DNA of 64,000 nt from assembly GCF_003254055.1 (NCBI RefSeq), contig NZ_QKZT01000011.1, positions 1 through 64,000 of the forward strand, given 5' to 3'. Made by a program: the position numbers and the translations under genes. The notes beneath the pieces were generated by a model, which did not search any database, was not told where the DNA came from, and saw nothing but the letters and a program-made list of their open reading frames with translations. Below, piece after piece: positions 7,878 to 17,139 of the stretch; position 1 is the stretch's first letter, and the number at the start of each line of letters is the position of its first letter. This stretch comes from Algoriphagus chordae (GTDB taxonomy: Bacteria; Bacteroidota; Bacteroidia; Cytophagales; Cyclobacteriaceae).

Positions 7878-10041
7878 TATCTGCAAATTCCAAATCAATT
7901 GTTCTACGGTCAATATCGGTATTAACTACCCTGACCTTTACTTTGTCGCCCAAAGTGATCATTTTTTTCGTCTTCGAGCCAACTAAACGCATGTTTTTCT
8001 GGTCGAAATCATAGTAATCGTCATCCATGTCCTGAACACGTATCATGCCTTCGCACTTTGTTTCTGTGATCTCTACAAAAACTCCCCATTCAGTCACACC
8101 AGCTACAATTCCCTCGTAATCTTTGTCTTCTGCTAGTGACATAAACTCCACTTGCTTAAACTTAATAGAAGCTCTTTCTGCATCAGCAGCACGTTTTTCA
8201 CGCTCTGAAGAGTGTACGCATTTTTGCTCCCATGCTTCTGCGTCAGGAGATTTGCCTCCTTCAATATAATGCTCAAGTAGCCTGTGTACCATCATATCTG
8301 GATATCGACGGATAGGAGAGGTGAAGTGAGAATAGTGCGCAAAGGCAAGTCCAAAGTGTCCTTTGGGTTCGGTTGTGTACTTGGCTTTGGCCATACTTCG
8401 TATCGCCAGCTGCTCGAGCACATTTTGCTCAGGCTTTCCTTGTATATCTTCCATTAGCTTATTCAGCGCTGTGGAAATGGTGTTCTCATTTTCTATGTCA
8501 AATGCATGACCAAATCGCCGTGCGAAGCCTGAGAAAGTGTCCAATCGCTCCATGTCCGGAGAATCGTGTGTTCGATAAATAAAGGTGTCTTTCCCTTTAT
8601 TCATATTGAAAATAAACTCAGCGACATATTTGTTAGCCAAAAGCATAAACTCTTCGATGAGCTTATGAATATCTTTTCGCTCTTTGATCATCAAGCCTAG
8701 AGGAGTGCCCTTTTCGTCCAGTTTGAATTTTACTTCTACGGTTTCAAAGTTGACTGCACCATGTTTGAATCTACGTTGGCGGACTTTCTTTGCCATTACA
8801 TTGAGCAAGGTCAGTTCTTCAAAGTAGTCACCTGATTGATTGTCTATATTTTCCTGAGCATCTTCGTAAGCATATCTTCGATCAGAGTGGATGACAGTTC
8901 TGCCAATCCAATGTTTCTTCACGTTGGCCTCGTCATCCACTTCGAATACGCAGGCAAAAGTCAGCTTGTCTTCATTTGGGCGAAGAGAGCAAAGTCCATT
9001 ACTCAATCGTTCGGGAAGCATAGGGATTGTTCTGTCCACGAGGTAGACAGAGGTAGCTCTATTGTAAGCCTCTTTTTCCAAGGCGGTTTTGGGCTGCACG
9101 TAGTGCGTCACATCAGCAATGTGTACACCGATCTCATGATTGCCATTTTCCAGTTTTCTATAGGAAATAGCATCATCGAAGTCCTTTGCGTCTGCCGGAT
9201 CAATCGTGAAGGTCAGGATGTCTCTGAAATCCTTTCTTTTTTTGATTTCTTTGGCAGTGATCTTTTCAGAAATAGCTTCAGCTTCTTTTTCAGGTTCCTC
9301 AGGATACTCGAATGGTAAGCCGAATTCTGCCATGATGGAGTGAATCTCCACTTCATGTTCTCCAGCTTTTCCAAGGACACGGATTACTTCTCCAGTAGGA
9401 TTTTTGTCTCCATCTCTCCATTCGGTGAGTTTGACAACAACTTTTTCGCCGTGTTCAGCACCTTTCAGATCTCCTCGATGAACGAAGATATCCTTGTGCA
9501 TTTTCTTGAAATCTGGAACGATGAATGCAAAGCGAGGTGATATTTCCACTCTTCCTACGAATTCATCTCTGCTTCTTTCTACTACCTCGAGCACTTTGCC
9601 TTCTACCCGGCCAGTTTTGCCTTTGAGTGGGTAGATCATCACGCGAACCTTGTCCCCATCAAGTGCTTGCTTGAGGTCTGCTTCTTTGACCAATATATCT
9701 CCCTCGACCTTTTCAGGATCAAGTGGGACTATAAATGCAAAGCGTGGATTTACAAAGTCCACAATACCTTCGATGAACTCAGGATCTTGTGTGGACGAGT
9801 AATAATTTCTAGGATTTCGAGAAACTGACCCAGCTTCTACTAGTTTGCTTAGTACTGGTTCCACACCTCCTTTGGTAAGGGCGTCACGGATTTCCAGTTT
9901 CTTAATGATTTGCTTGGAGTTGAATTCTTCTCCGAAGTTTGCGTCTAAAAATTGAAGGATACGACGAGCCAAGCTGGCTGCGTCCGTGTGTTTTTCTCCT
10001 TTATTTTTATGTGTTTTTTTTCTGTCTGTTTTTCTTCCCAT
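7840..10041 (-). CDS. rnr: Ribonuclease R
   Basis: Processive 3'-5' exoribonuclease of the RNB family that degrades structured RNA. The 733 residues comprise a Lys-rich start (1-20), a winged-helix segment (about 24-90), cold-shock-like OB domains (about 95-250), the RNB catalytic domain and a C-terminal S1 domain (about 640-715). The RNB metal site DPADAKDFDDA is at 281-291. The basic C-terminal tail (KKPRARPVR) is typical. It sits 53 bp downstream of a DnaQ-like exonuclease gene, so two nucleases share one operon. The length is normal. Confidence 0.97.
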   Translation of the reverse strand: MGRKTDRKKTHKNKGEKHTDAASLARRILQFLDANFGEEFNSKQIIKKLEIRDALTKGGVEPVLSKLVEAGSVSRNPRNYYSSTQDPEFIEGIVDFVNPRFAFIVPLDPEKVEGDILVKEADLKQALDGDKVRVMIYPLKGKTGRVEGKVLEVVERSRDEFVGRVEISPRFAFIVPDFKKMHKDIFVHRGDLKGAEHGEKVVVKLTEWRDGDKNPTGEVIRVLGKAGEHEVEIHSIMAEFGLPFEYPEEPEKEAEAISEKITAKEIKKRKDFRDILTFTIDPADAKDFDDAISYRKLENGNHEIGVHIADVTHYVQPKTALEKEAYNRATSVYLVDRTIPMLPERLSNGLCSLRPNEDKLTFACVFEVDDEANVKKHWIGRTVIHSDRRYAYEDAQENIDNQSGDYFEELTLLNVMAKKVRQRRFKHGAVNFETVEVKFKLDEKGTPLGLMIKERKDIHKLIEEFMLLANKYVAEFIFNMNKGKDTFIYRTHDSPDMERLDTFSGFARRFGHAFDIENENTISTALNKLMEDIQGKPEQNVLEQLAIRSMAKAKYTTEPKGHFGLAFAHYSHFTSPIRRYPDMMVHRLLEHYIEGGKSPDAEAWEQKCVHSSEREKRAADAERASIKFKQVEFMSLAEDKDYEGIVAGVTEWGVFVEITETKCEGMIRVQDMDDDYYDFDQKNMRLVGSKTKKMITLGDKVKVRVVNTDIDRRTIDLEFADNDRKKPRARPVR

Positions 10042-10094
10042 GATTTGGGTTGTTGATAAGGGTTAAGGTAAAAAGATTTATGTCCCTGCGCCCA

Positions 10095-10844
10095 TTAATC
10101 TTTGTGATCTTTTTGTGAATCGTCTAAATGGATGATTTCTATTACAATGTCATCCGACTGTGGATGCATAGCCATATATACTCGAGCTGTGACCTCCACA
10201 TCTCTCAGGCAATATTTTTTGATTTTTTCTACGTCTTTTTCCAGATGAAAAGTAGTGTTGACCTGACTTCCGTCAAGATCATCTTTTGAAGATGGAATTC
10301 CAAAAACTGAAGCTAAAAGCTCCAAGCGGGTGTAATGTTTATAGTCTCCAAACTTCCAAAGCTCCATCGTGTCGAGATGGCGAACCTCCCAGGGCTTTTT
10401 CCCTGCGATCTGTAAAGGCTCTGGCAAAGCTACTCCTTGGATGAGCATTCTTCGACAGAGGTATGGAAAATCAAATTCCTTGCCGTTGTGAGCGCAAAGA
10501 ATCCATTTTTTCTTTTCTAACAAAGCCTTGAATTCCAAAAGAAGTTCCCGTTCGTCCTCATTTGCAAAACATTTTGACCTGAAATCCAGTTTTTTATCTT
10601 TCTTTTTCCATTGAAAATATCCCACGCCGACACAGACTACCTGCCCAAATTCGGCATGAATTCCAGCTCTATCAAAGTATAAAGCTCCTGGATCATGAAT
10701 GACTTCTTCGCTTTGGATCAGACGTTCTTTTCTAAGCCATTCTTCCTGAATCCGCTCTGGCAGTTCTTCGAATTTTTCAGTAACTGAGGCTGTCTCAATA
10801 TCTAGAAACAGGATGTCGTTTAATTGATCAAAAAAATCTGCCAT
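10095..10844 (-). CDS. DnaQ-like / PolB-type 3'-5' exonuclease
   Basis: A 249-residue RNase H-fold exonuclease without a polymerase domain. The DEDD residues are visible: FLDIETASV (Asp-x-Glu), the CAHNGKEFDFPYLCRRM segment (Asp) and the YCLRDVEVTARVY motif (YxxxD, DEDDy type). It resembles the stand-alone family described as related to the exonuclease domain of PolB. Whether it acts on DNA or RNA is unknown. The first ATG lies 9 bp downstream of the preceding gene in the lipB-rnr run. Confidence 0.88.
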   Translation of the reverse strand: MADFFDQLNDILFLDIETASVTEKFEELPERIQEEWLRKERLIQSEEVIHDPGALYFDRAGIHAEFGQVVCVGVGYFQWKKKDKKLDFRSKCFANEDERELLLEFKALLEKKKWILCAHNGKEFDFPYLCRRMLIQGVALPEPLQIAGKKPWEVRHLDTMELWKFGDYKHYTRLELLASVFGIPSSKDDLDGSQVNTTFHLEKDVEKIKKYCLRDVEVTARVYMAMHPQSDDIVIEIIHLDDSQKDHKD

Positions 10845-10853
10845 AAGCGTAGA

Positions 10854-11255
10854 TTATGAGTGGAGAACTCCTTCTAGGCCAATTTCTGGGATCATCTGTA
10901 TAGATCCCGCATCCAAACTGCCTGGAGTAAAGATAAACTTTTTATCAAAAATCTGATCCATAATATAATAACTCACCCAAAACTCATTGGTTAATACAAA
11001 AACTGCAGGGTCAATCGGCTCGACTTTGGCTACTGCCTGCTCCGCCAGCTCTTCTAACATATGTCGGAGGGTAGATGTTTTCTTTACTTCGCCATTTATC
11101 TCTCCATAGCCCCTGGAAGTGATCATGACATTCTTCAGCTCAATCAAATTCAAATTAATAATATATACAGACCAGACTGTACCAGTAGCAGTTTCCTCTT
11201 TTGCGATAGCGAGTTTTACTCCTGTGGCTGGCTGAAAATCAATGTCTTTCTTCAT
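10854..11255 (-). CDS. Conserved unknown protein of Bacteroidota
   Basis: A 133-residue soluble protein without signal peptide or recognisable catalytic motif. It alternates beta-strand-like stretches (VWSVYIINLNLIELKNVMIT, FWVSYYIMDQIFDKKFIF) with a central helix (TSTLRHMLEELAEQA). I recall similar short proteins beside lipB or exonuclease genes in other Bacteroidota, annotated as hypothetical. Its ATG overlaps the lipB stop by 4 bp, so its expression is coupled to lipB. No function can be assigned. Confidence 0.85.
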   Translation of the reverse strand: MKKDIDFQPATGVKLAIAKEETATGTVWSVYIINLNLIELKNVMITSRGYGEINGEVKKTSTLRHMLEELAEQAVAKVEPIDPAVFVLTNEFWVSYYIMDQIFDKKFIFTPGSLDAGSIQMIPEIGLEGVLHS

Positions 11256-11977
11256 AATACTTCTATGCTCTCCATTTCAAATAAATCTATCAAATGCTCT
11301 TTTACTCGTGCTTTGACCTCCAGCATATCCACTGCTCGGCCTAGCTCTAGATGAAGTGAGGTCACTGCTTTGTCATCGATTCCGCAGGGGATGATGTGTC
11401 CAAAATAGCTGATGTCTGCATTGACATTGAAAGCAAAACCGTGCATAGTCACCCATCGACTGGATTTCACACCCAAAGCACATATTTTTCTAGGGTTTTT
11501 TTGCTCAATATGATCAATCCAAACACCAGTTAATCCGTCTATTCTTCCGGCTTCAACTCCATAATCCGCCAAAGTCAAAATGATAGCTTCCTCTAGAAGT
11601 CTCAGGTATTTGTGAATGTCAGTGAAGAAATTGTCCAAGTCCAAAATCGGATATCCTACTAGTTGACCAGGTCCGTGGTATGTGATGTCTCCTCCACGGT
11701 TGATCTTGTAAAACTTTGCCTGATGATCCCTAAGGCCAATATCATCCAAAAGTAGATTTTCTTCTTTACCACTTTTCCCGAGTGTATAGACGTGTGGATG
11801 CTCCACAAATAGCATGTAGTTGCTGCTGGGAGATTGATCTGCTGCTGCCAAAGGACGATTACGGATTTTCAAAGCCACCGTTTCTGCAAATATCTGCTCT
11901 TGATAGTCCCAAGCTTGCTGATAATCTAGCTGTCCAAGATCTCGGAATTCTACTTTTTTATTAATAATTTCATTCAT
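11252..11977 (-). CDS. lipB: Lipoyl(octanoyl) transferase
   Basis: Transfers octanoate from octanoyl-ACP to lipoyl domains of 2-oxo acid dehydrogenases and the glycine cleavage H protein. The 241 residues show the LipB core RGGDITYHGPGQLVGYP, the KSSRWVTMHGFAFNV segment (conserved Lys and His) and the active-site Cys in HIIPCGI. It is the first gene of the six-gene minus-strand run and is divergent from the YraN-like gene. The length is normal. Confidence 0.96.
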   Translation of the reverse strand: MNEIINKKVEFRDLGQLDYQQAWDYQEQIFAETVALKIRNRPLAAADQSPSSNYMLFVEHPHVYTLGKSGKEENLLLDDIGLRDHQAKFYKINRGGDITYHGPGQLVGYPILDLDNFFTDIHKYLRLLEEAIILTLADYGVEAGRIDGLTGVWIDHIEQKNPRKICALGVKSSRWVTMHGFAFNVNADISYFGHIIPCGIDDKAVTSLHLELGRAVDMLEVKARVKEHLIDLFEMESIEVL

Positions 11978-12061
11978 CGGATAGTCCCGAGGGATTTACT
12001 TTTCAACTGAACCTCACTAGGGTTCGTTCCTTGATTTTTCAAAATTAAACAAATATCCAAG

Positions 12062-12418
12062 ATGGCTGAGCACAACGATTCCGGAAAACTTGCAGAGCAA
12101 TTAGCTGCTGATTGGCTAGTGGCTAAGGGATACGAATTTGTAGAAAAGAATTACAGACACTCACATGCCGAGATAGATTTGATCATGAAGCATCGGGGAT
12201 TGTTAATTTTTGTTGAAGTTAAATTCAGATCTGGAACTGGCTTCGGATTTGCAGAAGAATTTGTGGATTCGACTAAACGTAAACTGATTATTAAGGCAGC
12301 TGATCATTTCATTTATGAAAATGATTGGCATAAGGATATCCGCTTTGATATTATTGGTGTTTACAAGGACCGGACAGGAAATGTTAATTTCAGGCATTTT
12401 GAAGATGCTTTCTACTAA
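12062..12418 (+). CDS. YraN/UPF0102-family nuclease-fold protein
   Basis: A 118-residue protein with a predicted restriction-endonuclease-like fold. The motif AEIDLIMKHRGLLIFVEVKF contains the Asp, Glu and Lys of the PD-(D/E)xK core, and the N-terminal GKLAEQLAADWLVAKGYEFV is typical of UPF0102. Members are suspected nucleases linked to recombination or repair, but the biological role is unproven. It is divergent from lipB with an 84 bp gap. Confidence 0.93.
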   Translation: MAEHNDSGKLAEQLAADWLVAKGYEFVEKNYRHSHAEIDLIMKHRGLLIFVEVKFRSGTGFGFAEEFVDSTKRKLIIKAADHFIYENDWHKDIRFDIIGVYKDRTGNVNFRHFEDAFY

Positions 12419-12449
12419 ATAATCACTACCATTTTAATTTTACCCAAAC

Positions 12450-12977
12450 ATGAAAAAACTTTCATTAACCGTATTCTTTGCCTTGATGGCAATCGTAGTA
12501 ATCGCACAAGATGCTAAGAAAGACCAAAGGATAGAGGAAGACGCAACTGATGCCAAAGCTGCTTTTCTAAAGGATGATCCAGATATGTCTAAATTTTTTA
12601 GTAGCTCATATGGTTATATTATTTTGCCTAATGTAGGTAAGGGAGGATTTGGAATCGGTGGAGCTGCTGGAAATGGAGTTGCATATCAAGGCGGAAGCAA
12701 GGTAGGTTATGCCAAAATGACTCAGGTTACTATTGGTTTCCAAGCTGGAGGACAGGCCTATTCAGAGGTCGTGTTCTTTGAAGATGAGGAGGCATTTGAG
12801 CGATTCAAAAACAGTAAAGTAGAAATGTCGGCTCAGGTATCAGCAGTTGCCGCAGCGGAAGGGGCTTCGTTAAATGCTAAATATGTCGAGGGTGTAGCTG
12901 TGTTTACGCTTGCAAAAGGCGGCTTGATGTATGAGGCCTCTGTAGGTGGTCAGCAATTCAAATTCAGAGAAAATTAA
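12450..12977 (+). CDS. Exported SYLF-domain (Ysc84-like) lipid-binding protein
   Basis: A 175-residue protein with a Sec signal peptide (MKKLSLTVFFALMAIVVIAQ). The mature part fits the SYLF/Ysc84 domain: a helix (DATDAKAAFLKDDPDMSKFF), then SSYGYIILPNVGKGGFGIGG, Gly-rich strands and a C-terminal GLMYEASVGGQQF. The eukaryotic versions bind phosphoinositides; the role of bacterial periplasmic versions is unknown. It follows the YraN-like gene by 31 bp and may share its transcript. Confidence 0.9.
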   Translation: MKKLSLTVFFALMAIVVIAQDAKKDQRIEEDATDAKAAFLKDDPDMSKFFSSSYGYIILPNVGKGGFGIGGAAGNGVAYQGGSKVGYAKMTQVTIGFQAGGQAYSEVVFFEDEEAFERFKNSKVEMSAQVSAVAAAEGASLNAKYVEGVAVFTLAKGGLMYEASVGGQQFKFREN

Positions 12978-12980
12978 GAA

Positions 12981-13829
12981 TTAATTGTCTTTTCGATAGA
13001 CCAGGTTTCCGTCCTTATCCCATTCAGCACGGATATAGGGGCGGAAATTTTTGGTGTAAGCTGTTTCCTGATATTGAATCTCACGCTTTCGGATGGTTTT
13101 GGAATTGTTGGTGTCCCAATATTGTGTCCATAGCCCGACTTTTTCGCCAAATTGGTATTCTCCAGTTACGGCGACCTGCTTATCTTCATAGAAGTAGAAG
13201 TAATTTCCCTCTTCTAATCCGTATTGCACAGGGATGATCTCCTGAATAGACTTGGTGGTTTGATCGAAATAGCGAGTTCTTGATTCCCGAGGCCAACCTT
13301 CATTGAAGTGGTTCTTGTCCTGAAGCACATTGTTTGCATCATAGAGCATCCAGGTTTTATGCTTGGTGCCGTAGTAGAACATACCACTTTCCACCACTTC
13401 TTCATTGACTAAACGCTCATAGGGGCCATGAAGTAAGTAGCCCTTGCCTGTTTCATAATCCTTGGTTTTGATGCTTTTTTCTTGGGGGTCAAACCAATAA
13501 ACATCACGAATATAAGGGTCTGGTTGACGATTTGCGTCGGTGTAATTGAAGTGCTCAAAAAACTGTTGTCCTCGAATTTCTTGACGGGTATACCCTTTTT
13601 TGGTTTTTATCCCGAACCATTCATTCTTACGAGCTTTCTTCTTTTTCTCCTTTTTTTCTTCCTTTTCCTTGGAGTCATCGAAAAGTAGCAAAGGCATAGT
13701 GGTGGGAAGAAGTCGATTTACCACACCACTAGAATCAGGATCTGATTTGGGTTTTGTCTCTTCATCTTGGGCAAGAGAAACCTTGCTCAAAAGTAGGAGG
13801 AAAATAAAACTGATATAAAATCTACTCAT
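12981..13829 (-). CDS. Exported protein with MORN-like (YwqK-type) repeats
   Basis: A 282-residue protein with a signal peptide (MSRFYISFIFLLLLSKVSLAQ) and a strongly charged linker (KEKEEKKEKKKKARKNEW, about 55-72). The C-terminal half contains repeat-like GxxxxGxWxxY units such as GMFYYGTKHKTWMLYDANN and GEYQFGEKVGLWTQYWD, as in the MORN/YwqK family. It is probably periplasmic or surface associated. It converges on the SYLF gene, the two stop codons being 3 bp apart. Function is unknown. Confidence 0.82.
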   Translation of the reverse strand: MSRFYISFIFLLLLSKVSLAQDEETKPKSDPDSSGVVNRLLPTTMPLLLFDDSKEKEEKKEKKKKARKNEWFGIKTKKGYTRQEIRGQQFFEHFNYTDANRQPDPYIRDVYWFDPQEKSIKTKDYETGKGYLLHGPYERLVNEEVVESGMFYYGTKHKTWMLYDANNVLQDKNHFNEGWPRESRTRYFDQTTKSIQEIIPVQYGLEEGNYFYFYEDKQVAVTGEYQFGEKVGLWTQYWDTNNSKTIRKREIQYQETAYTKNFRPYIRAEWDKDGNLVYRKDN

Positions 13830-13903
13830 CTATAAGAAAAACGCAATTTACTTCTGTGTATTTTATCCAAAAATAACATTTCGAGATCAAAAGCCACCGA
13901 TTG

Positions 13904-13934
13904 TTTAGATTTTATAATCTTCTCTCTATTTTTG
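13904..13934 (+). promoter_or_regulatory. Promoter of the aminotransferase gene
   Basis: TTTA (13904-13907, one mismatch to TTTG), a 19 bp spacer and TATTTTTG (13927-13934), matching the Bacteroidota -33/-7 pattern, lie 28 bp before the ATG. Confidence 0.6.
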
Positions 13935-13962
13935 TGGAATTTGTAAAAAAATCTCTCAAACA

Positions 13963-15165
13963 ATGAATTCTATTTTATCAGACCGGATAATCAATATGGA
14001 GGAATCAGCCACTCTTGCCATGGCAAAAAAAGCAAGAGAGCTGAAATCACAAGGAGTTGACATCATCAGCCTTAGTTTAGGTGAGCCAGACTTCAAGACT
14101 CCAAAGCATATTCAAGAGGCTGCAAAAGATGCAATCGACGAAGGAAAGTACTTTTCATATCCTCCTGTAGCGGGTTATCAGGATCTGAGAGAAGCTATCG
14201 CAAAGAAGCTTCGTGAAGAGAATGAAATCGCTGAAGCAAAAGCTGAAAACATCGTAGTATCTACCGGAGCCAAGCATTCCATTGCCAATGTATTTATGTG
14301 CATGATCAATGAAGGCGATGAGGTGGTGATCTTCTCTCCATACTGGGTGAGTTATGCCGAAATCATCAAATTGGCGGGTGGTGTTCCAATTCTGATCCAA
14401 GGTACTTTGGAGAATAACTTCAAAGCTACTGCCGCTCAATTGGAGGCTGCTATCACAGCTAAGACAAAAGGTGTAATCTTCTCATCTCCTTGTAATCCTA
14501 CTGGATCAGTATTTAGCAAAGAAGAGTTAGAGGCGATCGCTGAGGTAGTGAAAAAGCATGAGAATGTCATGGTAATTGCGGATGAGATCTACGAGAAGAT
14601 CAACTTCGCAGGAAGAAATTATAGCATTGGCTCTTTTCCAGGTATGTTCGAAAAAACAGTAACTGTAAATGGTTTCTCTAAGGGATATGCCATGACAGGC
14701 TGGAGAGTAGGATACATCTGTGCTCCTGTATGGATGGCAAAAGCTGTAGAGAAAATCCAAGGGCAGTTTACTTCTGGAGGAACAGGTATCGCGCAAAGAG
14801 CTGCGCTGGCTGGTATCATTGGAGACCAGACTCCTACTACAGAGATGGCTAATGCTTACCTAAGAAGAAGAGGTTTGGTACTTGATTTACTTCGTGACAT
14901 CCCAGGTATCAAAACTCACGTACCTGAAGGAGCATTCTATTTCTTCCCAGATGTGACTGCTTTCTTTGGCAGATCTGCCAAAGGCCATGAGGTGAAAAAT
15001 GCAGATGACCTTTGTCTATATCTATTGGCTGAAGCTCATGTATCCTTGGTGACAGGTGCTGCTTTCGGAGCTCCAGATTGTATTAGACTTTCATATGCTG
15101 CCTCAGATGAGGAATTGGTAGATGCACTTAGCAGAATGAAAAAAGCACTCGGTGACTTAGCTTAA
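13963..15165 (+). CDS. aspB: Class I/II pyridoxal-phosphate aminotransferase (aspartate type)
   Basis: A 400-residue fold-type I aminotransferase. The PLP lysine is Lys240 in GFSKGYAMTGWRVGY; Asn178 (SPCNPTGS) and Asp207 (ADEIY) contact the cofactor. The C-terminal Arg in CIRLSYAAS fits the substrate-carboxylate position. It most resembles the bacterial aspartate aminotransferase subgroup that also accepts other amino acids or prephenate, so exact substrates are inferred. It has its own promoter and terminator and is therefore probably monocistronic. Confidence 0.92.
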   Translation: MNSILSDRIINMEESATLAMAKKARELKSQGVDIISLSLGEPDFKTPKHIQEAAKDAIDEGKYFSYPPVAGYQDLREAIAKKLREENEIAEAKAENIVVSTGAKHSIANVFMCMINEGDEVVIFSPYWVSYAEIIKLAGGVPILIQGTLENNFKATAAQLEAAITAKTKGVIFSSPCNPTGSVFSKEELEAIAEVVKKHENVMVIADEIYEKINFAGRNYSIGSFPGMFEKTVTVNGFSKGYAMTGWRVGYICAPVWMAKAVEKIQGQFTSGGTGIAQRAALAGIIGDQTPTTEMANAYLRRRGLVLDLLRDIPGIKTHVPEGAFYFFPDVTAFFGRSAKGHEVKNADDLCLYLLAEAHVSLVTGAAFGAPDCIRLSYAASDEELVDALSRMKKALGDLA

Positions 15166-15178
15166 TAAATCAACTCTT

Positions 15179-15208
15179 AACCCCGGCAAACGTCGGGGTT
15201 ATTTTTTG
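15179..15208 (+). terminator. Terminator of the aminotransferase gene
   Basis: The stem AACCCCG / CGGGGTT is followed by ATTTTTT, 14 bp after the stop. Confidence 0.9.
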
Positions 15209-15246
15209 CCTAAGTAGAAAGGCTTATTTTTGAGAAAAATTACCCT

Positions 15247-15957
15247 ATGGACGAAGTAATCGTAATCACCCCCGTCAAAAATTCTCTAGGAACGACCTTA
15301 GATACTGCTAGAGCTATTGCTGGCTCCACTGTAGGGATAAGGCATATTATTTTTAACGACTTCAGTACAGAAGAGACTAAGGCGGGTTTAGAGCAAAATA
15401 AGTCGGTGATTGGTTATGAGCTTGTTCATTTGGAGGATCATACAGATCATCCTTCGCCTAATTATAAATTGGTGCTTCAGATGGCACAGAAGATGGCCAA
15501 TGAGGCCAAGTTGCCTTTATTAGTGATAGAATCTGATGTGGTAGTGAAGTCGGAGACGATTGCAGATTTATTGAATTTTCAGAAAGGAAATGGGAAATCA
15601 GGTTTGGTAGGATCCGTGACAGTAGATGAAAAAGGGATAGTGAATTTCCCGTATTTGAAATTCAAAGGAGTGAAAGAACCAGTAATAGATACTGCCAGAA
15701 GTCTGAGTTTTTGCTGTACACTGTTCTCTACGGACTTTCTGAAAGCATATGATTTCTTGGGATTGGATGAAGCCAAAGATTGGTACGATACTTTTATATC
15801 GAAGAAGTCTATCGAACTGGGATTTAAAAATCATGTACTGATGAATGCTCCAGTCTGGCACAGGCCGCATGCGAGCAGACCTTGGAAACAATTGAAATAC
15901 AGTAATCCTCTGAAATACTATTTCCTGAAGTTTTGGAAGGGAATGGATAAGATTTGA
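15247..15957 (+). CDS. Glycosyltransferase-like family 2 protein
   Basis: A 236-residue GT-A-fold protein beginning DEVIVITPVKNSLGTTLDTA. A DVV-type acidic motif (VIESDVVV) takes the place of the DXD. The middle and C-terminal part (SFCCTLFSTDFLKAY, WHRPHASRPW) fits GT2-like transferases. It is likely cytoplasmic or membrane associated and works on a surface glycan or glycolipid. It is on the plus strand, alone, and its stop codon directly abuts the stop of the convergent GT2 gene. Donor and acceptor are unknown. Confidence 0.85.
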   Translation: MDEVIVITPVKNSLGTTLDTARAIAGSTVGIRHIIFNDFSTEETKAGLEQNKSVIGYELVHLEDHTDHPSPNYKLVLQMAQKMANEAKLPLLVIESDVVVKSETIADLLNFQKGNGKSGLVGSVTVDEKGIVNFPYLKFKGVKEPVIDTARSLSFCCTLFSTDFLKAYDFLGLDEAKDWYDTFISKKSIELGFKNHVLMNAPVWHRPHASRPWKQLKYSNPLKYYFLKFWKGMDKI

Positions 15958-16737
15958 TTAGAGTTTTCCCAGCATTTTCATCAGGTTGTTGTAAGGTCTT
16001 GACCAAGTGCGTTGAAATCGAAGTGGGCCATTGAGTTCTCTTTCGAAAAAATCCATGTGTTTAGCATTTAGGTAGGCAATCCGCTCTCTCTTCTTTTGAT
16101 TGGTTCCAGTTTTCTTTCTTTTACTACCGGCATGAATCCTATAAAAAAATCCAGTGAAAGGTAATTTCACAACCTCCCCATCATTTTTTAGCATTTTGAT
16201 CCAAAACTCCCAATCTTCTCTCCCCATAGTCATGTCTTCAGAGAAACCATCCACGGCTTCCCAATCTGACTTACGAAATAGAGCGCATGCAAAAATCATA
16301 TTATCTCTCGCCAACAAATTTCTGCTAAATGGTTTGAGTGCCCAATGTTTTCTTCCAAATTCCCCGAATTTCTCTGCCTCGCAATAGACTACTTTTACAG
16401 AAACCTGTTGATCCAAAATTTTTGCAGCTTCAGATAAGTAATTATCTGAAATTAAATCATCTGCACCGAGTGGAAATAAATAGGCTCCAGTTGCTGCCTT
16501 GCATCCAGTATTTAAAGCTGAGGATATCCCAGCATTAGCTTGACTGATTATATTTATGGCACTATGTTTTTCAGCAAGCTTGGAGGCGATGGCCAAAGAA
16601 TTATCAGTGGAGCCATCATTTACTACAATTATTTCGAGCTGTTTGTGTTTGGAGTTTAGTGCAGAAAGAAGTGTTTCTTCCAAATATTTCTCACCGTTAT
16701 ATACGGGGATTACGAGTGTGATTAGAGATTCAGACAT
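15958..16737 (-). CDS. Glycosyltransferase family 2
   Basis: A 259-residue inverting GT-A transferase. It begins with the GT2 signature LVIPVYNGEKYLEETLLSAL, has VVNDGSTDNS and the acidic site LGADDLIS (ADD in place of DXD), then REDWEFWIKML, a conserved C-terminal acid motif. It ends with a basic segment and no membrane helix. It is convergent with the preceding GT gene and probably belongs to the polysaccharide locus further downstream. Confidence 0.92.
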   Translation of the reverse strand: MSESLITLVIPVYNGEKYLEETLLSALNSKHKQLEIIVVNDGSTDNSLAIASKLAEKHSAINIISQANAGISSALNTGCKAATGAYLFPLGADDLISDNYLSEAAKILDQQVSVKVVYCEAEKFGEFGRKHWALKPFSRNLLARDNMIFACALFRKSDWEAVDGFSEDMTMGREDWEFWIKMLKNDGEVVKLPFTGFFYRIHAGSKRKKTGTNQKKRERIAYLNAKHMDFFERELNGPLRFQRTWSRPYNNLMKMLGKL

Positions 16738-17102
16738 TGTTTTAAGAATTTTGTAAATTCATGCATTGGTTGTTTTAACCCCAAATCGTTTAATTATCCT
16801 GCTAGTATCATTCAGGATTTTCAAAGGCATTTGATTGTCCTTGCTAGACAGACCTGCATTTTCGAATACGATGCCTTTAGGTTAATGTTTAGTAGAGTCG
16901 AAATACGGAATACTTCTTAATCAAACCCCTCTAGGACTATTTGCATCAAATCGATTTTTTAAAATGACTGTCCACTATTTTGCAGGTATAAATAAATTTA
17001 TCTAGTCATTAAAAATGTATGAATAAATTTGGAAGAATAAGAGCGTTTTCTCGATTGATTCCAATTTGAATTTTGGGGTGTCTTTAATATTACCAACGAA
17101 AA
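16738..17102. other. Intergenic region, no gene seen
   Basis: AT-rich stretch upstream of the minus-strand GT2 gene. It probably contains that gene's promoter, but no clean consensus was found. No reading frame or RNA motif is credible here. Confidence 0.5.
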
Positions 17103-17133
17103 TTTGTCTAATCCATTGAATTGTATATCTTTA
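17103..17133 (+). promoter_or_regulatory. Strong Bacteroidota-type promoter for a leader RNA
   Basis: TTTG (17103-17106), a 19 bp spacer and TATCTTTA (17126-17133) match the consensus with one mismatch. Transcription would start near 17140, about 160 bp before the DUF4421-like gene, and would first meet the hairpin at 17225-17255. Confidence 0.6.
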
Positions 17134-17139
17134 TGATGG

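Noticed and set aside
8836..9318. A 160-codon frame opposite rnr
   Set aside because: It is antisense to the conserved RNB domain and lacks any recognisable feature.
16738..17102. A riboswitch before the leader unit
   Set aside because: I looked for known conserved cores (TPP, cobalamin, SAM, FMN) and saw none.
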